A stretch of DNA of 7,030 nt from NCBI GenBank assembly GCA_017467225.1, contig JAFTSR010000090.1, forward strand, positions 1 to 7,030, written 5' to 3'. Made by a program: the position numbers and the translations under genes. The notes under the pieces were generated by a model. The model was not told the origin of the DNA and searched no databases. It worked only from the letters and a program-made list of their open reading frames with translations. Position 1 is the stretch's first letter; each line of letters starts with the position of its first letter. The stretch is from Clostridia bacterium (GTDB taxonomy: Bacteria > Bacillota_A > Clostridia > Oscillospirales > CAG-272). Positions 1 through 5,963 of the stretch are shown piece after piece.

Positions 1-1068
1 CAGATGATCACCATGCGCACGGTCGGTATTGCCGGCCTGGCTATGGAAAGCTTGATGGCGAATATGTTCGAAATGCCCAATCTGCATACCGATATGCCCT
101 GGTGGAACCAAGATAGTGTTCGCTCCTATACGATGGGCAGTGCGCTGTTTTTTGCAGCCCCTGAGATGCTGCTGCGTGATAAGGGTGCAACGGCCGCCAT
201 GTACTTCAATCAGAAGATCGCCAGCGACGAGGGCATCGATGATTTGTACGAGACTGCTGTAAACGGTGAGTGGACGATGGATCTGATGATCGAATATGCC
301 GAGAATGTTACTGCGGATTTGGACGGCGACGACGTGGTCAGCTCGGCAGAGGATATGTTCGGTCTGAACGGCGGTGGCCGCGATATTCCGTATTTCCTGT
401 ACACCGCATCCGGTAATAAGTTTGCTGTCATCGATGACGACGGTTACCTGGAATTGACCTTTGGTGACGAAGAGGATATTACTATTTGGCAGGATATTCT
501 GGACTACGTTATGTACTCTGACTTTTTCGGTGCTAACATCGCGGATGCTTCCTTGATCCCCGAGGGATACAAGCCCTTCCAGAGCGATAAGTGCCTGTTT
601 GAGATGAACCTGGTCAAGGACGTTCTGGGCCTGCGCAATATGGAGTCCGATTACGGCGTTCTGCCTGTCCCGAAGTATGATGAGAGCCAGGAGGATTATT
701 CTTCCCTGGTGTGGATGCACCACGACTGCGTACTGGGTATCCCCGGTTCTTGTACCAACACCGACATCATTTCCACGGTGCTGGAGCATATGAGCTACAT
801 CTCCTACTATGATGTATATCCCATCTTCTACGATACCATCATCCTCGGTAAGTCTGCACGTGACCAGCAGTCCAAGGAAATGCTGGAGTTGATCTTCCGT
901 ACGCGTTCCTTCGATCCCGGTCAGTACTGGCTGGCAGAATCTACCGGTCCTTTCCTGACGCTGTTCGAGCTGAACAAGACCAACATCTCCTCTGTTTGGG
1001 CTGGTGCCATCAAGCAGGTCGAGACCGAGCTTGAGAACTTCAACGAGAAGATCGATGAGCTAAGCTGA
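1..1068 (+). CDS. ABC transporter extracellular solute-binding protein, copy 1 (5' partial)
   Basis: The reading frame is open from the first base and ends at the TGA at 1066-1068, giving 355 residues. Without gaps, its first residue aligns with residue 153 of the complete copy at 1254-2792, so about 152 N-terminal residues (signal peptide, linker, first part of lobe 1) lie outside the window. The ATG at base 4 is internal and is not the start. Visible family features are HTDMPWWNQDSV (residues 29-40), a lobe-2 Asp-rich loop starting DLDGDD and ending at Glu117 (106-117), LPVPKYDESQEDY, SYYDVYPIFYDT and RSFDPGQYW near the C-terminus. These match a clostridial family of large carbohydrate-type solute-binding proteins that I know from memory. 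The expected role is ligand capture outside the membrane and delivery to a permease. Compared with the other two copies it is 3 residues shorter after QYW and lacks their LHGGDG loop. The ligand cannot be predicted. Confidence 0.93.
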   Translation, partial: QMITMRTVGIAGLAMESLMANMFEMPNLHTDMPWWNQDSVRSYTMGSALFFAAPEMLLRDKGATAAMYFNQKIASDEGIDDLYETAVNGEWTMDLMIEYAENVTADLDGDDVVSSAEDMFGLNGGGRDIPYFLYTASGNKFAVIDDDGYLELTFGDEEDITIWQDILDYVMYSDFFGANIADASLIPEGYKPFQSDKCLFEMNLVKDVLGLRNMESDYGVLPVPKYDESQEDYSSLVWMHHDCVLGIPGSCTNTDIISTVLEHMSYISYYDVYPIFYDTIILGKSARDQQSKEMLELIFRTRSFDPGQYWLAESTGPFLTLFELNKTNISSVWAGAIKQVETELENFNEKIDELS

Positions 1069-1080
1069 ATATGATTCCAA

Positions 1081-1114
1081 AGAGGGAGCCTGTGCTGTGG
1101 CACGGGCTTCCTTT
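1081..1114 (+). terminator. Weak intrinsic terminator candidate after solute-binding protein copy 1
   Basis: Bases 1081-1095 pair with 1100-1114 as a continuous 15-bp stem containing three G-U wobbles, closed by the loop TGTG. It begins 12 bases after the stop codon. The downstream T-run is poor: TTT lies at the base of the stem and is followed by GGCATT. This makes it weaker than the hairpins behind copies 2 and 3. Its position between a stop codon and the next promoter supports a terminator or mRNA-stabilising 3' hairpin. Confidence 0.55.
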
Positions 1115-1118
1115 GGCA

Positions 1119-1129
1119 TTGTGCACAAA
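1119..1129 (+). promoter_or_regulatory. Conserved upstream element with palindrome, copy 2 promoter
   Basis: TTGTGCACAA (1119-1128) is a perfect 10-bp palindrome. GTGCACAAA (1121-1129) starts exactly 40 bases before the TTGACG -35 box of the copy 2 gene. GTGTACAAA occurs at the same 40-base distance before the -35 box of the copy 3 gene. It could be a regulator site, or only leftover homology from duplication; the sequence does not decide which. Confidence 0.4.
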
Positions 1130-1160
1130 GTGACATAGGCGGTTTTGTTGATATTGCCAA

Positions 1161-1190
1161 TTGACGAAAAATAGGAAAATGTGATATAAT
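1161..1190 (+). promoter_or_regulatory. Sigma-A promoter of solute-binding protein copy 2
   Basis: TTGACG (-35, 1161-1166) is separated by 18 bases from a perfect TATAAT (-10, 1185-1190), which is preceded by TGA, giving an extended -10 (TGn). The start of transcription should fall near 1197, leaving a leader of about 57 bases. This is a strong promoter by sequence and makes copy 2 independent of copy 1. Confidence 0.85.
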
Positions 1191-1243
1191 ATTACGCATG
1201 ATTTATGCTGGGGTGCGGCTGCGCCTCAGACAAAAATTTTTAT

Positions 1244-1248
1244 GGAGG
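1244..1248 (+). promoter_or_regulatory. Ribosome binding site that sets the copy 2 start
   Basis: GGAGG lies 5 bases before the ATG at 1254. An in-frame ATG at 1242 precedes and overlaps the region of this site, so it cannot use it. The Shine-Dalgarno therefore selects 1254, which also gives a cleaner signal peptide (Met-Leu-Lys-Thr...). Confidence 0.85.
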
Positions 1249-1253
1249 TAATC

Positions 1254-2792
1254 ATGTTGAAGACTACACTTACTCGCATGATGGCAATGCTGCTGGCCCT
1301 TATCATGGTGCTCGCTGCTTTTGCCATGGTTTCCTGCGCGGACGATCAGACGGAAAATCCCGACGATCAGCAGGATCCGACAACGCCCGACGACTCCCAG
1401 AAGGAGCCGGAGGATGATGAAGAGCCCAGAATTCCCCTGGACTATCTGCCCACTGCCCGCTACGATGGCACCGAGATCCACATTCTTGAGTGGAACGTTG
1501 CTGACCAGCAGGTCGGTATGAGCTGGGTTCCGTGGGAGGAGATCGACGTTGACGTTGGCGACGGCGACCCTCTGAACAACGCTATCTATGACCGTAACGG
1601 CGTAATCGAGGAGACCTACGGCGTTACCATCACCAAGGAATATGTCAGCATCGATAAGGGCTTTGAGTCCACCTTCCGTAATAACGAGTCCTCGGGTGAC
1701 CAGGCGTTCCAGATGGTTACCAACCGTACCACGACGGGTACCAGCATGATGCTGGACGGTCTGATGTACGATCTCCGTTCCCTGGAGAATCTGCACACCG
1801 ACATGCCTTGGTGGAACCAGGACTCTGTCCGTTCCTACTCCATGGGTGATGTACTGTACTGTGCAGCTCCCGAAATGCTGCTGCGCGATAAGGGTGCAAC
1901 CGCTGCTATGTTCTACAACCACAAGATCGCGTCCGACCATGGTATCGAGGGCCTGTATGAGCTGGCTCAGGATGGCGAGTGGACGTGGGACTACATGATC
2001 GAGTACTCCGAGGACGTTACCACCGATATGGACGGTGATGACGCTGCTAATTCCTACGAGGATATGTTCGGTCTTTGGGGTAACGGTCGTGATATGCCGT
2101 ACCACCTGTTTGCTGCTGCCGGCATGAAGTTCGCTGAGATCGACGAGGACGGTTATCTGCAGCTGAACATCCAGGACGAGGAGTGCATCACTGCATGGCA
2201 GGACATCCTGGACTACATTGTGTACACCGACTTCCACTATAACAATGCAACCAAGGGCTCCGATAAGAAGGCTCCCGAGGGCTTTGACCTGTTCGTTTCC
2301 GGCGGATGCCTGTTCCGTATCGACATGGTAAAGGACGTTATGGATCTGCGTAACATGGAGGATATGTACGGCGTGCTGCCCGTTCCGAAGTATGATGACA
2401 CGCAGGAGGACTACGCTTCTCTGGTATGGATGCACCATGACTCCGTTCTGTCTATTCCCGGTAGCGTAACCAATCTGGACATCGTTTCCACCGTTCTGGA
2501 GCATATGAGCTGGATTTCTTACTATGATGTATACCCCATCTTCTACGATACCATCATTCTTGGTAAGTCTGCCCGTGACGAGCAGTCCAAGCACATGCTG
2601 GAGAAGATATTTGCTACCCGTTCCTTTGACCCCGGTCAGTACTGGCTGACCAGCGAGCTGCACGGTGGCGACGGCTTCCTGACCATCTTCGAGCAGAATA
2701 AGACTAACATTTCTTCCATGCTCGCAGGTATTGAGAAGAAGACCTTGACCGCTGTTGAAGAATTCAACGAGAAGATTGACGAGGTTAACTAA
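1254..2792 (+). CDS. ABC transporter extracellular solute-binding lipoprotein, copy 2
   Basis: This is a complete 512-residue protein. Residues 1-27 form a lipoprotein signal peptide (basic start, hydrophobic core, MVS before Cys28), so the mature protein should be lipid-anchored outside the membrane. Residues 29-58 are an Asp/Glu/Pro-rich linker, followed by the binding-protein body that opens with PLDYLPTARYDG. Family marks are HTDMPWWNQDSV (181-192), GEWTWDYMIE (241-250), an EF-hand-like loop DMDGDD...E (258-269), VLPVPKYDD (374-382), SYYDVYPIFYDT (422-433) and RSFDPGQYW (456-464). These fit the large clostridial carbohydrate-type solute-binding proteins. The aromatic residues (Trp186, Trp187) are candidates for sugar stacking, which is inference. 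The gene has its own promoter and terminator, and no permease gene is nearby. Arg codons are mostly CGT and CGC, consistent with high expression. The ligand is unknown. Confidence 0.95.
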   Translation: MLKTTLTRMMAMLLALIMVLAAFAMVSCADDQTENPDDQQDPTTPDDSQKEPEDDEEPRIPLDYLPTARYDGTEIHILEWNVADQQVGMSWVPWEEIDVDVGDGDPLNNAIYDRNGVIEETYGVTITKEYVSIDKGFESTFRNNESSGDQAFQMVTNRTTTGTSMMLDGLMYDLRSLENLHTDMPWWNQDSVRSYSMGDVLYCAAPEMLLRDKGATAAMFYNHKIASDHGIEGLYELAQDGEWTWDYMIEYSEDVTTDMDGDDAANSYEDMFGLWGNGRDMPYHLFAAAGMKFAEIDEDGYLQLNIQDEECITAWQDILDYIVYTDFHYNNATKGSDKKAPEGFDLFVSGGCLFRIDMVKDVMDLRNMEDMYGVLPVPKYDDTQEDYASLVWMHHDSVLSIPGSVTNLDIVSTVLEHMSWISYYDVYPIFYDTIILGKSARDEQSKHMLEKIFATRSFDPGQYWLTSELHGGDGFLTIFEQNKTNISSMLAGIEKKTLTAVEEFNEKIDEVN

Positions 2793-2808
2793 CTAATTGA
2801 ATCCCCTC

Positions 2809-2841
2809 AAGGGCCGCTTCGTAAGAAGCGGCCCTTCTTTT
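2809..2841 (+). terminator. Intrinsic terminator after solute-binding protein copy 2
   Basis: A perfect 12-bp stem pairs AAGGGCCGCTTC (2809-2820) with GAAGCGGCCCTT (2825-2836), with loop GTAA and the tail TTCTTTT. It begins 16 bases after the stop codon at 2790-2792. It should end transcription efficiently before the copy 3 promoter. Confidence 0.95.
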
Positions 2842-2848
2842 GGTGAAT

Positions 2849-2857
2849 GTGTACAAA
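2849..2857 (+). promoter_or_regulatory. Conserved upstream element, copy 3 promoter
   Basis: GTGTACAAA starts exactly 40 bases before the copy 3 -35 box and matches 8 of 9 bases of the element at 1121-1129. The central TGTACA (2850-2855) is a 6-bp palindrome, shorter than the 10-bp palindrome of the copy 2 element. A function as a regulator site is inferred from conserved position only. Confidence 0.4.
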
Positions 2858-2888
2858 CTGTGAACAAAAACTTTGGCGACAATGCGAA

Positions 2889-2918
2889 TTGACGGCAGGG
2901 TATAAAATATGGTAAAAT
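2889..2918 (+). promoter_or_regulatory. Sigma-A promoter of solute-binding protein copy 3
   Basis: TTGACG (2889-2894) and TAAAAT (2913-2918) are separated by 18 bases, with TGG before the -10 as an extended -10. The geometry is identical to the copy 2 promoter. The -10 box is one base from the consensus, so it may be slightly weaker. The leader would be about 30 bases long. Confidence 0.8.
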
Positions 2919-2955
2919 ATTAAAGACAGAATTTTGAAAAAAGGAGAATATATCT

Positions 2956-4509
2956 ATGAAAATGACTGGTAAAAGTCTTGTTTCTCTGCTGCTGGCTGTG
3001 CTGATGTGCGTCAGCCTGCTTTGCTTTGCTGCTTGTGCCGATCAGCCCGACGATACCGAGGATCCCGGCACACAGACCGATCCCGAAGGTACCGAGGGCG
3101 ATGTGGAAAAGGAACCGGAGGATCCCAGGATCCCTCTGGACTATCTGCCCACCGATAAGAATTATGGCGGCGCACAGGTTCATTTCCTGGAGTGGTCTGC
3201 CAACGGCCATGATCAGCCCGGCCAGGGTTGGATTCCGTGGGAGGAGGCAGATGTTGATGACTATGACGGCGATGCCATCAACTCCGCGATCTACGACAGA
3301 AATGCTGCCGTTGAGGAGCAGTATGGTGTGGTCATCACCAAGGAATATGTCAGTGTAGATGGAAGTCCTAACTACGGTACTTGCCTGCGTACCAATCACA
3401 CCTCCGGCGACGATGCGTATCAGCTGGCTACCATGCGTACGATCAACATCTCTCCCTTCGTTGTTGAGAATATGATGGCGAATATGTACGATCAGCCTTA
3501 TCTGCACACCGACATGCCCTGGTGGAACCAGGACAGCGTGCAGTCCTTTACGCTGGGCGATACGCTCTTCTGGGCAGCGCCTGAGATGCTGCTGCGCGAC
3601 AAGGGCGGTACAGCTGCTATGTTCTATAACCAGAGAGTGGCATCGGACAATGCTGAGGCTGTACCGAATCTGTATGAGCTGGTATACGATGGCGATTGGA
3701 TCATGGATGAGATGATCGAGATCTGCGAGAACGTTGCTACCGACCTTGACGGTAACGATATGATCGACACCGGTGAAGATTTGTGGGGTGCGCTTGGTCA
3801 GGATGACCCCGTTTACTATCTGTTCAACGGCGCAGGCCTGAAGTTTGCACATATCGACGAGGATGGCTATATCGCATATGACTACGGCGATGAGGAGTCT
3901 ATCCTGATTATGGATTACATTTTCAACGAGGTCATCTACTCCGATTGGTACGCGCATTCTGTTAATAGAAGTGACGCTGATTCCGGTCCCAATCATGAGG
4001 AAATGTTCGAATCCAATCGTGCACTGTTCTATTTTGGCTGCGTTAAGGGCGTTCTCGGTCTGCGCGACATGGAGGACAGCTACGGCATTCTGCCCATTCC
4101 GAAGTATGATGCAAGCCAGGAGAATTATTCCTCTCTGGTATGGGTACACCACGACTGTACGCTGGGTATCCCCGAGGCAGTTACGGACAAGGAGATGGTT
4201 TCGATCGTGCTTGAGCACCTGAGCTATCTGTCCTACTACGATGTATATCCCATTTTCTACGACACTGTTCTGATGGGTCGTTCGACGCGTGACGAACAGT
4301 CCAGAGACATGCTGGAGATCATCTTCCAGACCCGTTCCTTTGACCCCGGTCAGTACTGGGATCTGGACAGCGGTCTGCACGGTGGCGACGGTTATCTGCG
4401 CCTGGCTGCGACAAAGAACACCAACATTGCCTCCATTTGGGCAAAGTGGGAAAAGGCTGTCAACGCTAACTTCGAGAAGATCAACGAGTTCATCGACGAG
4501 TTGGGATAA
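2956..4509 (+). CDS. ABC transporter extracellular solute-binding lipoprotein, copy 3
   Basis: This is a complete 517-residue paralogue. AAGGAG (2941-2946) lies 9 bases before the ATG; a second ATG at 2962 is in frame but less well spaced. Residues 1-26 form a lipoprotein signal peptide with FAA before Cys27, and 28-58 are an acidic Pro/Thr/Gly linker. The body opens with PLDYLPTDKNYGG and carries HTDMPWWNQDSV (184-195), DLDGNDMIDTGE (263-274, an EF-hand-like loop with Ile at loop position 8), LPIPKYDASQENY (379-391), SYYDVYPIFYDT (426-437) and RSFDPGQYW (460-468). The expected role is extracytoplasmic ligand capture, probably of a carbohydrate, for an ABC importer encoded elsewhere. It is the most diverged of the three copies: it lacks the GxGRDxPY segment of copies 1 and 2 and has a different stretch around 333-350. 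It is transcribed alone, between its own promoter and terminator. Confidence 0.95.
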   Translation: MKMTGKSLVSLLLAVLMCVSLLCFAACADQPDDTEDPGTQTDPEGTEGDVEKEPEDPRIPLDYLPTDKNYGGAQVHFLEWSANGHDQPGQGWIPWEEADVDDYDGDAINSAIYDRNAAVEEQYGVVITKEYVSVDGSPNYGTCLRTNHTSGDDAYQLATMRTINISPFVVENMMANMYDQPYLHTDMPWWNQDSVQSFTLGDTLFWAAPEMLLRDKGGTAAMFYNQRVASDNAEAVPNLYELVYDGDWIMDEMIEICENVATDLDGNDMIDTGEDLWGALGQDDPVYYLFNGAGLKFAHIDEDGYIAYDYGDEESILIMDYIFNEVIYSDWYAHSVNRSDADSGPNHEEMFESNRALFYFGCVKGVLGLRDMEDSYGILPIPKYDASQENYSSLVWVHHDCTLGIPEAVTDKEMVSIVLEHLSYLSYYDVYPIFYDTVLMGRSTRDEQSRDMLEIIFQTRSFDPGQYWDLDSGLHGGDGYLRLAATKNTNIASIWAKWEKAVNANFEKINEFIDELG

Positions 4510-4533
4510 TGGCCTTGAAGCATTGCATATTCC

Positions 4534-4565
4534 GAGAAGCCTTCCTTTGGAAGGCTTCTCTTTTT
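4534..4565 (+). terminator. Intrinsic terminator after solute-binding protein copy 3
   Basis: A perfect 12-bp stem pairs GAGAAGCCTTCC (4534-4545) with GGAAGGCTTCTC (4549-4560), with loop TTT and the tail TTTTT (4561-4565). It begins 24 bases after the stop and separates the binding-protein array from the galactokinase unit. Confidence 0.95.
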
Positions 4566-4598
4566 GCGTGGGTAATATGAAAAAATCATCGAAAGATA

Positions 4599-4627
4599 TT
4601 GCCAAACGGGACGAGATGTGGTACAAT
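4599..4627 (+). promoter_or_regulatory. Sigma-A promoter of the galactokinase unit
   Basis: TTGCCA (-35, 4599-4604) is followed after 17 bases by TACAAT (-10, 4622-4627), with TGG before the -10 as an extended -10. The predicted transcript start near 4634 gives a leader of about 33 bases. The inverted repeat ATAGT-N4-ACTAT (4630-4643) overlaps the predicted start and could be an operator, which is inference. Confidence 0.75.
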
Positions 4628-4666
4628 ATATAGTGGATACTATCTCACAGAGAAAGGATACATACC

Positions 4667-5953
4667 ATGAACATAACTCAACTGAAAAATGCTGTTTTGA
4701 CCGGCGCGGCGGACGACGCGCTGCTGCCTCTGTACTGTGGACAGAGCACCGAGGCGGTGCGCACGCGTGTTTGTGCGCTGGCAGATGCCTATATACAAAA
4801 TTACGGCGCAGACGAGCGTGAGGTTGTGCTGATCTCGGTGCCCGGTCGCAGCGAGTTGTCGGGCAATCACACCGACCACAACTACGGCTGTGTCATTGCC
4901 GCTTCTATCGATCTGGACGTGCTGGTCATTGCGGCGGCGCGCGAGGATGGCGTCATTCGCCTGCGCAGCGAGGGCTTCGACGACGAACAGCTGTCGCTCT
5001 CACCGCTGCCCACGCCGGCAGATGTCACGGCGGGAACGTCGGGCGCGCTGATCGCCGGTATGGCGGACGGCTTTGCCACCATGGGCTATGCTTACGGTGG
5101 CTTTGATGCGGTCATGACCTCGCAGGTGCTGCGCGGCTCGGGTCTGTCCTCCTCGGCGGCGTATGAGGTCGCTGTGGGTTCGATTTTCAATTATCTGTAC
5201 TGTGGCGGCAGCGTGGATGCGGTGACGGTCGCCAAGCTTTCTCAGCGCGCCGAGAACGTTTTCTTTGGCAAGCCCTGCGGTCTGATGGATCAGACGGCTT
5301 GCGCTGTCGGCGGCATGGTCGCTATCGATTTTGCCGATCCGAAGGAGCCGGTGGTGGAGCCGATCAACTTTGACATGACCGGTGCAGGCTATGCGCTGTG
5401 CATCGTGGATACCGGCGGCAATCACGCCGACCTGACGGCAGATTACGCGGCCGTTCCCGCTGAGATGAAGTCGGTGGCGAATGTGTTCCATAAGAGCGTG
5501 CTGCGTGAGGTGGACGAAGCGGCTGTCATTGCGCGCATCGCCGAGCTGCGTGAGCGCGTGGGTGACCGCGCTGTTTTGCGTGCGCTGCATTTCTTTGCTG
5601 AGAACCGTCGTGTGCTGGCGCAGTCCGAAGCGCTCAAGGCAGGCGACCTGGCGGTATATTTCGATAACGTGCTGGCTTCCGGTCGTTCCTCCTTCTGCTA
5701 TCTGCAAAACGTTTACACGACGGTCAATGTGGCAGAGCAGGGACTGTCTTTGGCGCTCAATCTTGCCGAGCGCGTGCTGCAGGGTGAGAAGGCTGCATGG
5801 CGCGTGCACGGCGGCGGCTTTGCCGGCACCATCCAGGCCTACGTGCCGACCTCTCGCGTGGCAGAGTTCCGTGCGGTGATGGATGCGGCGTTCGGCGAGG
5901 GCGCTTGCCTTGAGCTGCATAGTCGCGGTGTCGGCGCCGTGCGCCTGCTGTAA
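4667..5953 (+). CDS. galK: Galactokinase-family sugar kinase (GHMP kinase), variant sugar site
   Basis: The protein has 428 residues, somewhat longer than typical galactokinases (~390). The start is supported by AGAAAGGA (4651-4658), 8 bases before the ATG. Galactokinases transfer phosphate from ATP to C1 of galactose, the entry step of the Leloir pathway in the cytoplasm. GHMP motifs are in order: the sugar motif PGRSELSGNHTDHN (59-72), the ATP-binding loop GSGLSSSAA (157-165), CGLMDQ (204-209) with the probable catalytic Asp208 (Arg61 is the probable partner), VDTGGNHADLTADY (247-260) and HGGGFAGT (381-388). The usual galactokinase signature is GRVNLIGEHTDY; here the Asn is Glu63, the sugar-contacting Glu is Asn67 and the Tyr is His71. 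I recall this form from clostridial proteins annotated as galactokinase, so it is not decay, but the exact sugar may differ. No galT or galE lies in the window. It is the first gene of the unit with the next two. Confidence 0.88.
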   Translation: MNITQLKNAVLTGAADDALLPLYCGQSTEAVRTRVCALADAYIQNYGADEREVVLISVPGRSELSGNHTDHNYGCVIAASIDLDVLVIAAAREDGVIRLRSEGFDDEQLSLSPLPTPADVTAGTSGALIAGMADGFATMGYAYGGFDAVMTSQVLRGSGLSSSAAYEVAVGSIFNYLYCGGSVDAVTVAKLSQRAENVFFGKPCGLMDQTACAVGGMVAIDFADPKEPVVEPINFDMTGAGYALCIVDTGGNHADLTADYAAVPAEMKSVANVFHKSVLREVDEAAVIARIAELRERVGDRAVLRALHFFAENRRVLAQSEALKAGDLAVYFDNVLASGRSSFCYLQNVYTTVNVAEQGLSLALNLAERVLQGEKAAWRVHGGGFAGTIQAYVPTSRVAEFRAVMDAAFGEGACLELHSRGVGAVRLL

Positions 5954-5959
5954 GGAGGT
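5952..5959 (+). promoter_or_regulatory. Shine-Dalgarno overlapping the galactokinase stop, in front of a CTG start
   Basis: AAGGAGGT is a near-perfect complement of the 16S rRNA 3' end and shares bases with the TAA stop of the galactokinase gene (5951-5953). The GGAGG core is 5 bases before CTG at 5964. No ATG, GTG or TTG in any frame lies at a usable distance. The arrangement suggests translational coupling. Confidence 0.75.
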
Positions 5960-5963
5960 CGCC

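Larger units (their letters stand above)
1..4509 (+). repeat. Tandem array of three paralogous solute-binding protein genes
   Basis: Three direct copies of the same gene family lie head to tail, separated by 185 and 163 bases. Long protein blocks are shared by all three (HTDMPWWNQDSV, APEMLLRDKG, SYYDVYPIFYDT, RSFDPGQYW). Copies 1 and 2 share a 23-base identical run (820-842 and 2535-2557), while copies 1 and 3 share a 15-base identical run (53-67 and 3473-3487). The upstream regions of copies 2 and 3 are also related. The array may extend to the left of the window. Confidence 0.9.

Noticed and set aside
4..6. ATG at base 4 as a true start of copy 1
   Set aside because: Alignment with both complete copies places this Met about 153 residues into the protein. 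The gene is cut by the window edge.
1242..1253. ATG 1242 as start of copy 2
   Set aside because: The GGAGG ribosome site lies inside the added codons, so it serves the ATG at 1254.
1203..2663. Long antisense open frame (486 codons) opposite solute-binding protein copy 2
   Set aside because: The sense gene has clear signal peptide, family motifs, ribosome site, promoter and terminator. The antisense frame is a shadow made possible by a strong codon bias that avoids TTA, CTA and TCA; its translation shows no recognisable domain.
4595..4605. GATATTGCCAA shared with 1150-1160 as a common regulatory box
   Set aside because: The 11-base match is real, but its distance to the -10 box differs (27 versus 35 bases). 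In the galactokinase promoter it forms the -35 itself, so a shared operator is not supported.
2920..4626. Long antisense open frame (568 codons) opposite copy 3
   Set aside because: It runs through the terminator hairpin and the promoter region as well as the sense gene and has no family motif. It is another codon-bias shadow.
5883..5963. ATG 5883 as start of the membrane protein
   Set aside because: It would overlap the galactokinase gene by 71 bases, has no Shine-Dalgarno, and its extra residues are read out of frame from kinase coding sequence.
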